Assembly: GCA_001917665.1 (NCBI GenBank)
Contig: MNEL01000016.1
Location: forward strand, 1 to 64,000
DNA from: Gemmatimonadetes bacterium 13_1_40CM_69_22
Lineage (GTDB): Bacteria > Gemmatimonadota > Gemmatimonadetes > Gemmatimonadales > GWC2-71-9
Length of the DNA stretch: 64,000 nucleotides
Direction: 5' to 3'
The notes under the pieces are model-generated. The model saw only the letters and a list, made by a program, of their open reading frames with translations. It was not told the origin of the DNA and ran no database searches. Made by a program: the position numbers and the translations under genes. This document shows, piece after piece, positions 1 to 8,481 of the stretch (its first letter is position 1; the number at the start of each line of letters is the position of its first letter).

Positions 1-374
1 TGCATATGTGGCGTATGTGCGGACGTGCATGGCTCCCTCGCGACAGAACGTGCCCGTAATGTGGATCGGGCAAAAACCGTTCCGACGGCCGAGCGACACT
101 GGCTGGATCACACCGTGCGGCAGAGCCCAAGCGAGGAGGGGGGCGCGCGCAACGCTGTGGCGCGGGGGCAACGGGCTCGAGCCCGTCGGGCTTCCTCCGG
201 TAACGCTATCTCGCAGTGCGGCCCCACACCCAGCCGTCTTTGTGGGTTACCTCAACTCAGGTCCGCCAGGAGAGACTTCTCCAGGCTCCAGGGCCTTTCT
301 TCATGCAAGGCACAGAAGCGAGAGGGCGCATCTTGCCGATGCGCCCCTCGTCTGCGCACTGCCCTTACGGTTTC
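1..374. other. no gene recognised
   Basis: Open frames cross this stretch on the plus strand, but their translations are Arg/Ala/Pro-rich and match no family I know. No tRNA or rRNA pattern is visible. The only structure seen is the hairpin near 322-347 downstream of the Bor-like gene. It may be the end of an intergenic region whose other gene lies to the left of the window. Confidence 0.5.
322..347 (-). terminator. candidate hairpin terminator of the Bor-like gene
   Basis: GGGCGCATC (324-332) and GATGCGCCC (338-346) pair perfectly around the loop TTGCC. It lies about 28 bases past the stop of the minus-strand lipoprotein gene. No strong T-run follows on the minus strand, so Rho-independent termination is only plausible. 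Confidence 0.4.
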
Positions 375-803
375 TCAGTACTCGACATACGCTGGCGCGT
401 TTGCGCGCAGGGATAGCCCGACCGCGCGGCTAATGGCGTCGCGAATCTGTTCCGGTGTTGCGTCCGCTCCGACATCAATGGTCGGCGCTGTTGGCGAGAC
501 GGATGCGCGGCCCCCCTCGGCGCACGTCACTTTGATGCTCATCGGCGTGAAGATGTCGAGGGTCAAGAACGCTACCAACTGGTTGACGAAGCTGAGTTGC
601 GTCTCGATCTTCGCCGCGCCGTGGGAGCATTGCGAGGCCGTCGCGACTGTGCTCGGTGGCACGAGCCCGAAAATCCAGCCTGCGGCAAATGACTTTTCGA
701 CTACTTGGGCAGAGGGTTTCAGGCCAGTATCCACGGTGGCGTGGTAGCACGCGAGCGCGGAAGCGAAGACGCCGACAAGGCTGAGTCTCAGAAAGCGGGA
801 CAT
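375..803 (-). CDS. Bor-like lipoprotein
   Basis: A 142-residue protein with a short hydrophobic N-terminus ending in a lipobox-like ALAC (Cys19), so probably a lipoprotein. The segment after the cysteine (YHATVDTG, then AAGWIFGLVPPSTV) resembles the Bor family, known from the lambda serum-resistance lipoprotein and from many chromosomal copies. It is longer than lambda Bor (about 97 residues), with a C-terminal part of about 50 residues that looks like an added domain. It is the last minus-strand gene before a hairpin. No phage genes surround it, so it is best read as a chromosomal envelope lipoprotein of unknown role. Confidence 0.7.
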   Translation of the reverse strand: MSRFLRLSLVGVFASALACYHATVDTGLKPSAQVVEKSFAAGWIFGLVPPSTVATASQCSHGAAKIETQLSFVNQLVAFLTLDIFTPMSIKVTCAEGGRASVSPTAPTIDVGADATPEQIRDAISRAVGLSLRANAPAYVEY

Positions 804-970
804 TGAGCAACCTCCTTGGAGGGAGAAATGGGGATTAGCCGCCTAGCGGGAAGTCAGCCAGGTTCCGGTGAACCGGTACGTCGTCCCTGAGATCGCGTTT
901 CGGGTAATCTTCGGTTTTCGGGCAAGACTCCATGATAAGGAGTGACCCCCCGGCAGGCAACTTGTCGCGC

Positions 971-3709
971 TCAGCGCAGCCGGCCCAGGCGGTCGGCGGG
1001 CCACTCCTGGACGACGATCCGCTGCTCCAGCGGTCGCTTGCCCACGGTCAGGCGCACCACGTATGCGCCGGGCGGCACCCGTCTGAGGTCGTCGCGCGAC
1101 GTGGGGCCGCCGAGCTCGCGTGGCCGCGGCTTGTCGCGCGTCAGGTCCCAAGTCACGCGCCCGAGGCCCGGATATCCGGGGCCGGTGAGGTGGCGGATCG
1201 TGTCGCCCGCCGCGGTGGCGATCACCAGCTTGACGCCCTCGGGCTGCACTTCCTTGAGGTAGTAGGTAATGACCGCGCCGCGCGGCGGGTTCGGCGCGAC
1301 GAACGGCCGGCTGCCCCAATCGGGGTAGGTGTCGCGCGGGCGGTACTGATAGGCAGTGGGAACTTGAAACAGGTGGACCGCCTCCGCGAGCAGCGTGTCG
1401 GTCATCTCCTCGAGCGCTGCGACGTTAGTGATCCAGAGACCGCGACCGTGCGTCGACACGACGAGATCGCGCTGCGCGAACGACATCGCCATGGACTCGA
1501 CAGGGACAGTGGGGAGGTTCTTGCCGAACCGCCGCCAGCTCTTCCCCCCGTCGAGCGTCACGTACGCCCCCGTCGCCGTGCCGACCCACAGGAGCCGCTG
1601 GTTGACGGGATCCTCGAACACCGTGAGGCTCCCCTGATCGGCCGGTAGTGCCTTCCCGATCTCCGTCCAGGTCTTCCCGAAGTCCTCCGTCCGGTACACG
1701 TGCGGCCCATAGTCGTCGCGGCTGTGGCAGTCGTACACGAGGTAGGCCCGGCTCTCGACGTGGTAGGACGTCACGATCGCTGCGACCCAGCACGACGTGG
1801 GCGCGCCCTTCGGGAAGCTCGCGCTCAGCTCGGCCCACGTCTTGCCGCCGTCGCGCGTCAGCCACACGAGTCCGTCGTCTGACCCCGCCCACACGACGTC
1901 TTTGGAGCGCGGGCTCTCGGCGATGGCGAAGACCGCGTGATAGCTCGTGTGCCCCACCTCGGGGCTGGGGTGCTCGCGGCTCGCCCGGGTCATGTCCGGC
2001 CCGAGCACCTCCCAGTCGTCGCCACGATGCGTCATGCGAATCAGGTGGTTCGCGCCCACATACAGGACCGTGGGGTCGTGCTGGGACACGAGGATCGGCG
2101 TGGTCCAGCCCCAGTTGTAGGGGTAGCCGGAGTCCAGGCCGGCGTCGAGCGCGAGCGGCGTGATGTCGTCGCGCTGCCAGGTCCTCAAGTCGAGCCGCGA
2201 CACGTGCCCGAACTGCCACCCGGAGTACACGGTGTACGGGTCGTTGGCGGGGATCTGCACCCACATCCCGTCCCCGCCGTTCACCGGATACCAGTCGCCG
2301 TCGGTGATGCCCAACGTATCGCGCGTCCGACTCGGCCCGCACCACACGCCGTTGTCCTGGAGGCCACCGCACACCTGATACGGCGTGAGCGAGCTGTCGA
2401 CGACCACCGTGTAGAACTGCCCGATGGGAATCGCCATGTGCTCCCACGCCTTCCCGCCGTCCCGTGAGACGTACACGCCGCCGTCGTTCCCAATGATGAG
2501 ATGCTGGGGGTCGCCGCGATCGATCCACAGTGCATGGTAGTCGCCGTGCACGAGATGTAAGGAGTCGGGCGCGAAGCTCTTGCCACCGTCCTTGCTCTCG
2601 AGCAGCGCCGGCGAGACGGTCCAGACGTGGTCCGGGTTGGTCGGGTCGATCCAGATATCGTCGTAGTAGTAGTGCGGAATCGCCTGGAGGTCGTTCACCT
2701 GGGTCCAGGTCGCGCCGGCATCGCTCGAGCGAAACACGCCGCCGTAGCGCCCCTGGAGCGGGTCGGTGACCCCGCGGTCCACCTGGATCGTGGCGTAGAC
2801 CACTTTGGGGTCCTTCGCCGACACCGCCAGGCCGATGCGGCCCAGCCGGTCAGTCGGCAGACCATTCTTCAGGGCGGGGTCGGTCAGCTTCGTCCACGAC
2901 TTGCCACCGTCGGCCGTCTTGTAGATCCCGCTTCCCTTCCCGACGCCCTGCATGTGGCTGCCGCCCCAGCGCAACCGGTGCCACGCGGCGGCGTAGAGCA
3001 CCTCGGGATTCCCGGGGTCCATCTCGAGATCCACGAAGCCGGTGGTGTCGTTCACGAACAGGATCCGGCTCCATGTCTTGCCGCCGTCGGTCGTCTTGTA
3101 GATCCCGCGCTCGGGATTCGTGCCCCAGAGGTGGCCGAGCGCGGCGACGTAGACGATGTCGGGGTTTGTGGGGTGGAGCACGATGCGCCCGATCGAGCGC
3201 GTGTCCTTCAAGCCCACGTTCGTCCACTTCTTACCGCCGTCAGCGGACTTGTAGACGCCGTCGCCCCACCACTGCGAGCGCAGGCTGTTCTTCTCACCCG
3301 TTCCGACCCACACGATGTTCGTGTCGGAGGGCGCGACGGCGAGGTCGCCGATCGTCTGGACGCCCAATCCTTCCGAGACCGACTGCCAGGTGATCCCGCC
3401 GTTGGTGGTCTTCCACACGCCGCCCCCCGCGGCGCCGACGTAGAAGGTGTTCGGGTAACCGGCTGCGTGCGGCACGGCGAGCGCGGTCACCCGCCCGCTG
3501 TAGGCTGCGGGCCCGAGGTTGCGGAACGAAAAGCCCTCGAGGAACCGCGTGAGCGAGTCTTTGGCGCCGGCCGCGGTGTCCGGCCGGGCGGCGGTGTCGG
3601 CGCGCGCGGCGGCCGCGGGTCGCTTGGTCGGCTTCTGTGCCGCGAGGGATACGGCGCCGAGCAACGCGGCGCAGGCGAGAGCGACGCTGGTGCGATACAT
3701 GAGACGCAT
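971..3709 (-). CDS. secreted VPS10/sortilin-type BNR beta-propeller protein
   Basis: About 912 residues from the ATG at 3709; an upstream in-frame extension lacks signal character, whereas this start gives MRLMYRTSV followed by a hydrophobic segment ending at AAQ, a good signal peptide. The body is built of repeated blocks with the pattern S-x-D-G-G-K-T/S-W (for example SADGGKKWT, TTDGGKTWS, SRDGGKAWE), the Asp-box/BNR signature of six- or seven-bladed propellers annotated as glycosyl hydrolase-like or VPS10 domain proteins. The last part (about 830-912) is a beta-sandwich-like tail containing PPGAYVVRLTVG, as in related secreted proteins. The enzymatic activity, if any, is unknown: Asp boxes mark the fold, not the catalysis. 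It is probably monocistronic. Confidence 0.8.
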   Translation of the reverse strand: MRLMYRTSVALACAALLGAVSLAAQKPTKRPAAAARADTAARPDTAAGAKDSLTRFLEGFSFRNLGPAAYSGRVTALAVPHAAGYPNTFYVGAAGGGVWKTTNGGITWQSVSEGLGVQTIGDLAVAPSDTNIVWVGTGEKNSLRSQWWGDGVYKSADGGKKWTNVGLKDTRSIGRIVLHPTNPDIVYVAALGHLWGTNPERGIYKTTDGGKTWSRILFVNDTTGFVDLEMDPGNPEVLYAAAWHRLRWGGSHMQGVGKGSGIYKTADGGKSWTKLTDPALKNGLPTDRLGRIGLAVSAKDPKVVYATIQVDRGVTDPLQGRYGGVFRSSDAGATWTQVNDLQAIPHYYYDDIWIDPTNPDHVWTVSPALLESKDGGKSFAPDSLHLVHGDYHALWIDRGDPQHLIIGNDGGVYVSRDGGKAWEHMAIPIGQFYTVVVDSSLTPYQVCGGLQDNGVWCGPSRTRDTLGITDGDWYPVNGGDGMWVQIPANDPYTVYSGWQFGHVSRLDLRTWQRDDITPLALDAGLDSGYPYNWGWTTPILVSQHDPTVLYVGANHLIRMTHRGDDWEVLGPDMTRASREHPSPEVGHTSYHAVFAIAESPRSKDVVWAGSDDGLVWLTRDGGKTWAELSASFPKGAPTSCWVAAIVTSYHVESRAYLVYDCHSRDDYGPHVYRTEDFGKTWTEIGKALPADQGSLTVFEDPVNQRLLWVGTATGAYVTLDGGKSWRRFGKNLPTVPVESMAMSFAQRDLVVSTHGRGLWITNVAALEEMTDTLLAEAVHLFQVPTAYQYRPRDTYPDWGSRPFVAPNPPRGAVITYYLKEVQPEGVKLVIATAAGDTIRHLTGPGYPGLGRVTWDLTRDKPRPRELGGPTSRDDLRRVPPGAYVVRLTVGKRPLEQRIVVQEWPADRLGRLR

Positions 3710-3847
3710 GGGTGATCGGGGCTGGGGACGGCGAGATTCTACGCCGTCCTGGCGGGGAAGGCCACCGGCTCTGGCAGGCCACGGGGGCGCGTCGTACGTT
3801 GGGCGGGTCCAGCCGGGGAGCACTGACATGGGCGTCGCGCATGGCTG

Positions 3848-3930
3848 CGCGGCTGAAGCCGCGGCTCGACAGTGCCGCTGAAGCGGCGTTGCCCGTTTAC
3901 GGGCATTGCCGAGTCGCGAGTTCACTCGCG
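3848..3930. repeat. cluster of four tetraloop hairpins
   Basis: Four consecutive perfect hairpins, each with a four-base loop: CGCGGC-TGAA-GCCGCG (3848-3863), GCCGC-TGAA-GCGGC (3874-3887), GCCCG-TTTA-CGGGC (3891-3904) and CGCGAG-TTCA-CTCGCG (3915-3930). They sit between the divergent VPS10-type and TPR genes and run into the N-terminal codons of the latter. Stem sequences differ, but the architecture is the same as the REP family near 39465. Confidence 0.75.
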
Positions 3931-5503
3931 GGCCCTCGGACGCGCTCTCCTCGTGGTTTCGGTTCTCAGGGCCTACCCACCCGTCCGCCTGTCCGCCCTA
4001 CAGTGCCCCGACGGCTCCACCCCGCCCTGCCGAGGGGCTCGCGCTAACCCCGGGCGCAAGCCCGGGGTGACGCCCACTAGCATCGCGGTGCTCTACTTCG
4101 ACAACCTCTCCCGCGACACCAGCGACGCGTACCTGGCGGACGGGCTCACCGAAGAAATCATCGCCCGCCTCGGGCAACTTGAACGGCTCGCCGTGAAGTC
4201 CCGCGCCGCCGTGCAGCGCTTTCGGCGGAGCGGCACGGATCCGCTGGCCGCCGCCCGGGCCCTGCGCGTCGCGCGATTGGTCACCGGTAGCGTGCGGCGC
4301 GCGGGGAACCGCCTCCGGGTGACGGTCGAACTGGTGCGGGCGTCGGACGGCGAGCACGTATGGGGCGACCTGTACGACCGCCGGGACGCCGATCTCCTCG
4401 CCGTCGAGGAGGACGTCACGCGTGCGGTCGCCGCGGCGATCGGCGGTCGGCTGCTGCCCGCCGAGCGCGCGACCTTGGCGGCTCGGCCGACCGCAAGCCC
4501 CGATGCCTACGATCACTTTCTCCGTGGCAATCACTTTCTCACCGCGCGCACCGGGGGCTCCATCGCGCGCGCCATCGACGAATACGAGGCGGCGACCCGA
4601 CTGGACCCCCAGTTCGCCGACGCCTTCGCGCGCACGGCGTTCGGGTACGGTCTGTTTCTCGAGTGGAGCTGGCCATCCCCCGCCACCCCGCCCGAGTCTC
4701 TCCTGGCCCGCGCGGTCGCCGCGGCCGACCGCGCGCTCACACTCCGGCCTGCGTCCTCCGACGCCTGGGTGGCGCGTGGTCAGATCCTCAGCGTTCGCGA
4801 CGAGAGTTTCCGCAGCCCGCTCCGGGAGGACGCGATCCTCGGGGCATTCGAGCGAGCGACGGCCTTCGATCCGCGCAGCGCCGAGGCATTTCATCAGTAC
4901 GGAGGACGCCTGCTGTTTCGCGGGAAGGATTCCGCCGCCGTCGCCGCGTTCCAGCACAGCTTGGCTCTCGACCCCGAGCGTCCGCTCACACTGACGGCGC
5001 TGGCATTGGAGCGCGTGGTCGCGCGCAGCTATGTCGAGGCCCGTCGCTGGCTGGACAGCGCGCTCACGGTCGATCCGGCGTTCGCCATCGCATACGCCCA
5101 TCGCGGCATGCTCGCGGTGCAACTCGGTGACCTCGCTCAGGCTCGCACGGACGGAGAGCTGGCGATTCGATTCGGGACGGGGTACCGACTGCCGGGGCTG
5201 GCGGTGCTCGTGATGACGGATGCCCGCACCGGGGACTCCCTCGGCGCCCGCGCGCGTTTGCAGGAATTGTTGCAAGCGGTGGTCGACCCGCTGCACCCCT
5301 CGCCGCGAGACGCGCGCTACGTCGGGCCGGCACTTCTGGCCACGGTAGGAGAGAATCGGCTACTCGAGTTTCTAGAGCGGGTCGAGCCGCGCCGCGCGAC
5401 GCTCTGGTTCGACTTGCGCCTGCCGGAATACGACTCGGTTCGAGCCGATCCCCGGTTCCGGCGGCTGGTGGAGGAATCGCGACCGCTCGGAGCGCCGCGA
5501 TGA
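3872..5503 (+). CDS. TolB-like N-terminal domain / TPR-repeat protein, copy 1
   Basis: Up to 543 residues. The N-terminal domain (SIAVLYFDNLSRDTSDAYLA, then DGLTEEII...RLVTGSVRR) is the TolB-like/FlgO-like module found with adenylate cyclases and TPR proteins. From about residue 210 the protein is helical with TPR-like units (SPDAYDHFLRG; DPRSAEAFHQYGGRLLFRG; DPAFAIAYAHRGMLA). It is a close paralogue of the next gene and overlaps it by ATGA at 5500-5503. The start is uncertain: the ATG at 3872 lies inside a hairpin, and a GTG at 3953 is an alternative. Compared with its neighbour, the linker after CPDGSTPPC carries an extra in-frame palindromic repeat coding ANPGRKPGV. The role is unknown; a scaffold or sensor in the envelope is likely. 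Confidence 0.75.
   Translation: MPLKRRCPFTGIAESRVHSRALGRALLVVSVLRAYPPVRLSALQCPDGSTPPCRGARANPGRKPGVTPTSIAVLYFDNLSRDTSDAYLADGLTEEIIARLGQLERLAVKSRAAVQRFRRSGTDPLAAARALRVARLVTGSVRRAGNRLRVTVELVRASDGEHVWGDLYDRRDADLLAVEEDVTRAVAAAIGGRLLPAERATLAARPTASPDAYDHFLRGNHFLTARTGGSIARAIDEYEAATRLDPQFADAFARTAFGYGLFLEWSWPSPATPPESLLARAVAAADRALTLRPASSDAWVARGQILSVRDESFRSPLREDAILGAFERATAFDPRSAEAFHQYGGRLLFRGKDSAAVAAFQHSLALDPERPLTLTALALERVVARSYVEARRWLDSALTVDPAFAIAYAHRGMLAVQLGDLAQARTDGELAIRFGTGYRLPGLAVLVMTDARTGDSLGARARLQELLQAVVDPLHPSPRDARYVGPALLATVGENRLLEFLERVEPRRATLWFDLRLPEYDSVRADPRFRRLVEESRPLGAPR
4046..4070. repeat. REP (family A) copy inside the TPR gene
   Basis: CCCCGGGC-GCAA-GCCCGGGG at 4048-4067, flanked by TAA..TGA on the plus strand but out of the reading frame. 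The element is read in-frame as NPGRKPGV in the linker between the signal/Cys-rich N-terminus and the TolB-like domain. The neighbouring paralogue has no copy at the same place. Confidence 0.9.
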
Positions 5504-7041
5504 AACAAGTCGCGTGGCTCCTGTTGCCGCTGGGTGTCGTGGCATCGGAGACCAGGCTTCACGCGCAATGCCCGGACGGCTCCGCGCCACCGTGCCAGGC
5601 GCAGCCCCCGCGCGCACCGGTCCCTGTCCCGAACAGCGTTGCGGTACTGTACTTCGACAATCTCTCCGGGGACACCGCCGATGCGTACCTCGCCGAGGGA
5701 CTTACCGAAGAGCTCATCGCACACCTAGGGCGAATCGAGCGGCTGGTCGTGAAGTCCCGTAACGCCGTGCGTCGCTACCGGGCCGCTGAGCTCGATCCCG
5801 CTCAACTCGGGCGGGCGCTCGGCGTAGCGCACCTGGTGAGCGGCAGCGTGCGGCGCTCCGGCACTCGGCTCCGCGTCAGCGTAGAGCTCGTCCGAGCTAC
5901 CACGGGCGTGCGTCTCTGGGGCGAGCAGTACGACCGCGCCCAGGCCGACCTGCTCGACCTCCAGGAGGGCATCGCACGCGCCGTGGCTGGTGTCATCGCG
6001 GGCCGACTACTGCCTGCTGAGCGGGCGTCTCTCGCAGCTCGCCCGACGCGGAGTCCCGAGGCCTACGACCACTTCGTCAGAGGCAATTACTACCTCGCGC
6101 AACGCACCGCACGCTCCACCAACCGGGCGGTGGACCAGTACCGGGCGGCGCTGCGGCTCGACCCGGGCTTCACCCGAGCGCTCGCGCGCATCGCCTATGC
6201 CAATGCACAGACGCTCTATTGGGGGTCGTTCGCGGAAGACGCACCGGCCGACAGCGTCCTGGCGCGCGGCTTGGCCGCCGCCGATGGCGCGCTGCGCCAA
6301 GACTCCACCTCGTCGGACGCGTGGATGGCGCGCGCGTTCCTGCTCAGCTACCGCTATCCCCGCGCACCCGCCATGGCCCGAGAGGCAATTGAGCGAGCTG
6401 TAGCGCTTGATCCTCGGAACGCCGAGGCGCATCACCAATATGGAACGTTCCTCACCAACCTCGGCGAGTACGCCGCCGCGGTCGGCCAGTATCGGCAAGC
6501 CCTGACGATCGATCCACAACGGGGAACCACTCTTACCGGCCTCGGAATGGTGAGCCTCAGGAGACGTGAGTATGCGGCGGCACGCGACTGGCTGGATAGC
6601 AGCCTGGCGGTAGACCCCGGGTTCTACCCGGGCTACGTGCGGCGAGCGGAGGCTCGCCTGCTGCTCGGCGACACTGCGGCAGCACGCAGCGACGCAGAGA
6701 CCGCCGCGCGCCTAAGCGCTGGTGACCCGCTGCTCGGCGAAGCCGCCCTGGCGCTGGTCGAGGCACGGGCCGGAGACACCCTCGCCGCCCGTGCGCGGGT
6801 GGGCCGGCTGCTCCGAGAGGTCGCGCTCCTCGAGCAACGTGTCCGGGGCGGAGCGGTATTGGCGATGGCGCTGGTTGCGCTGGGCGATCAGCAAGCGGCG
6901 CTTGACCTCCTCGAACGACTCCGCCCGCGCGGCACGTGGCTCTGGGACCAGTTGCAATACCCGGAGTTCGATGCCGTGCGCGCGCACCCCCGCTTCCTGC
7001 GGCTCATTGAGGAGTCGCGGCCGCCAAGGGCGACGCGATGA
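5500..7041 (+). CDS. TolB-like N-terminal domain / TPR-repeat protein, copy 2
   Basis: 513 residues with a clear signal peptide (MKQVAWLLLPLGVVAS... cleavage near LHAQ). It has the same architecture as the preceding gene: CPDGSAPPC, a short Pro-rich linker, TolB-like module (SVAVLYFDNLSGDTADAYLA; HLVSGSVRR; YDRAQADLLDLQ), then TPR-like helices. The four-base overlap and the level of similarity show a tandem duplication. The pair ends convergent with the permease gene at 7110. The Cys pair before the linker is conserved in both and could form a disulphide. Function unknown; the TolB-like module in this family is not the propeller of Tol-Pal TolB but its smaller N-terminal-type fold. Confidence 0.78.
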   Translation: MKQVAWLLLPLGVVASETRLHAQCPDGSAPPCQAQPPRAPVPVPNSVAVLYFDNLSGDTADAYLAEGLTEELIAHLGRIERLVVKSRNAVRRYRAAELDPAQLGRALGVAHLVSGSVRRSGTRLRVSVELVRATTGVRLWGEQYDRAQADLLDLQEGIARAVAGVIAGRLLPAERASLAARPTRSPEAYDHFVRGNYYLAQRTARSTNRAVDQYRAALRLDPGFTRALARIAYANAQTLYWGSFAEDAPADSVLARGLAAADGALRQDSTSSDAWMARAFLLSYRYPRAPAMAREAIERAVALDPRNAEAHHQYGTFLTNLGEYAAAVGQYRQALTIDPQRGTTLTGLGMVSLRRREYAAARDWLDSSLAVDPGFYPGYVRRAEARLLLGDTAAARSDAETAARLSAGDPLLGEAALALVEARAGDTLAARARVGRLLREVALLEQRVRGGAVLAMALVALGDQQAALDLLERLRPRGTWLWDQLQYPEFDAVRAHPRFLRLIEESRPPRATR

Positions 7042-7109
7042 ATGGGCTGCGTACAGAGGGTGTCCGCGGCTCACGCCTTCGCTCGGCGATGCCCGTAAAC
7101 GGTTTGCCG

Positions 7110-8339
7110 CTACTGTGTCGCCACCAGCACCACAATCCCCCACGCCAGCGTCAACAGCGTGACCGGGACCCCGACCCGGGCATACTCCGCGAACCCCAGC
7201 CGCACGCCGCGCGTCTCGGCCTTCTCCGCCACGATCAAGTTCGCCATCGAGCCGATGAGCAGCAGGTTGCCCGCGAACGTCGAGCTCATCGCCACCACCC
7301 GCCAGAGCAACTCCGCGTGGGGGAGCTGGGGAACCGTGTTGCGCCACAGGATCACGGCAGGGACGTTGGAGATCAGGTTCGACAACATTGCCATCACGGC
7401 GCTCACCGCCGTCGCGGCGCGCCACGGGGAGCCGCTTTCGACCACGCCGAGCGCCTGCCGGTCGATCCACGCGACGGCGCCGGTCTGCTCGAAGCCCCGC
7501 ATCACGACGAACAGCGAGGCGAAGAACAGCAGCAGGTCCCAGTCCACCCGCTCGATCGCGTACGCGGGATCGCGCTGCGCGACGAGGACCATGAGCGCGC
7601 CGGCGGCGATCGCGACGAGCGGCAGCGACCCGCCCGCCAGCCACCCCACCACCGCAACCGCGAACATCGCGAGGCCGCGCGTCACGAGCGGCCGATCGAG
7701 CGTGACCGGCACCGCCTCGAGCTGCTCCCGGAACGGCTCGCCGAGCTCCCGGCGGTACACCCACCGCAGGTAGCCGTAGGTGATCGCGAGCCCGCCCAAC
7801 GCGACGGGCAGCATGTGGAAGAGGAAGCCGCCGAACGTCGCCCGGCTCCAGATCCCGACCAGCATGTTCTGCGGGTTCCCAGTGACCGACAGCACCGAGC
7901 CGACGTTCGCGCCCATCGCGAGCCCGATCAAGTACGCATTCGGCCGCAGCCGCAGCGGCCCGAGCGCCGCCAGCAGCACCGGGGTCACGACCAGGCAGAT
8001 CGTGTCGTTCACGAAGAACGCGGACAGGAGGCCGCCGCCCACCACGACGCCGAGCAGCAGGCGCTCGGGCGTGCGCGCCCGCTGCAACACCCACTCCGCC
8101 GCCCATTCGAAGAACTTCCCGACCTCCAGGTAGCCGACGATGAGCATCATCCCCAGCAGGAAGACGAGCACGTCGAAATCGACGGCGGCGTACGCGTCCG
8201 GGAGGGAGAGGACGCCGAACACGACCATCGCGACGGCGCCCACCAGGCTCGCGGCCGGCCGGTTCAGGTGCACGAACGGCAGCCGCTGGACGGCGATGAG
8301 GAGATATGTGAGGGCGAAGATGAGGAGGCCGACGGTCAT
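7110..8339 (-). CDS. ArsB/NhaD-superfamily ion permease (SLC13-type)
   Basis: About 409 residues, roughly 10-12 membrane segments. Start taken at the ATG at 8339 (MTVGLLIFALTYLLI), because everything upstream in frame is translated repeat. Family motifs: FDVLVFLLGMMLIVGYLEVG, FFVNDTICLVVTPVLL and GANVGSVLSVTGNPQNMLVG, typical of the ion-transporter superfamily that includes ArsB, NhaD and CitT-type carriers. The substrate cannot be told from sequence; sodium/proton exchange or anion transport are both possible. It is the last gene of the minus-strand run and is separated from its upstream neighbour by a heptamer inverted repeat. Confidence 0.8.
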   Translation of the reverse strand: MTVGLLIFALTYLLIAVQRLPFVHLNRPAASLVGAVAMVVFGVLSLPDAYAAVDFDVLVFLLGMMLIVGYLEVGKFFEWAAEWVLQRARTPERLLLGVVVGGGLLSAFFVNDTICLVVTPVLLAALGPLRLRPNAYLIGLAMGANVGSVLSVTGNPQNMLVGIWSRATFGGFLFHMLPVALGGLAITYGYLRWVYRRELGEPFREQLEAVPVTLDRPLVTRGLAMFAVAVVGWLAGGSLPLVAIAAGALMVLVAQRDPAYAIERVDWDLLLFFASLFVVMRGFEQTGAVAWIDRQALGVVESGSPWRAATAVSAVMAMLSNLISNVPAVILWRNTVPQLPHAELLWRVVAMSSTFAGNLLLIGSMANLIVAEKAETRGVRLGFAEYARVGVPVTLLTLAWGIVVLVATQ

Positions 8340-8340
8340 G

Positions 8341-8481
8341 GGAACGCGGAACGTGGAACGCGGAACGCGGAAACCCGAACGCGGAACGCGGAAGTCGGAA
8401 CGCGGAACATTGGCGGAGGCTCCGTGCCGCACGGCCCCTCACTTTTGTTCCGCCTTCCGCGTTCCCAGTTCCGCGTTCCTA
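8341..8481. repeat. heptamer inverted-repeat element (family C), GGAACGC type
   Basis: Ten consecutive heptamers in strict register at 8341-8410 (consensus GGAACGC, variants GGAACGT, GGAAACC, GGAAGTC), a 36-base centre, then five heptamers of the complementary sequence (GTTCCGC) at 8447-8481. The whole can fold into a long imperfect hairpin. It touches the start codon of the permease gene on one side, and its last heptamer contains the stop codon of the acetyltransferase gene on the other. Confidence 0.9.

Noticed and set aside
375-803. Bor-like gene as a sign of a prophage
   Set aside because: No integrase, capsid, tail or attachment site is visible; chromosomal Bor-like lipoproteins are common.
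843-970. Possible small gene downstream of the VPS10-type gene
   Set aside because: The frame on the minus strand is only the tail of a shadow frame of the neighbouring gene; no start or family features.
7042-7109. REP copy between the TPR gene and the permease gene
   Set aside because: GCCCGTAAACGG resembles half of a stem but the complementary arm is imperfect; not counted as a family A copy.
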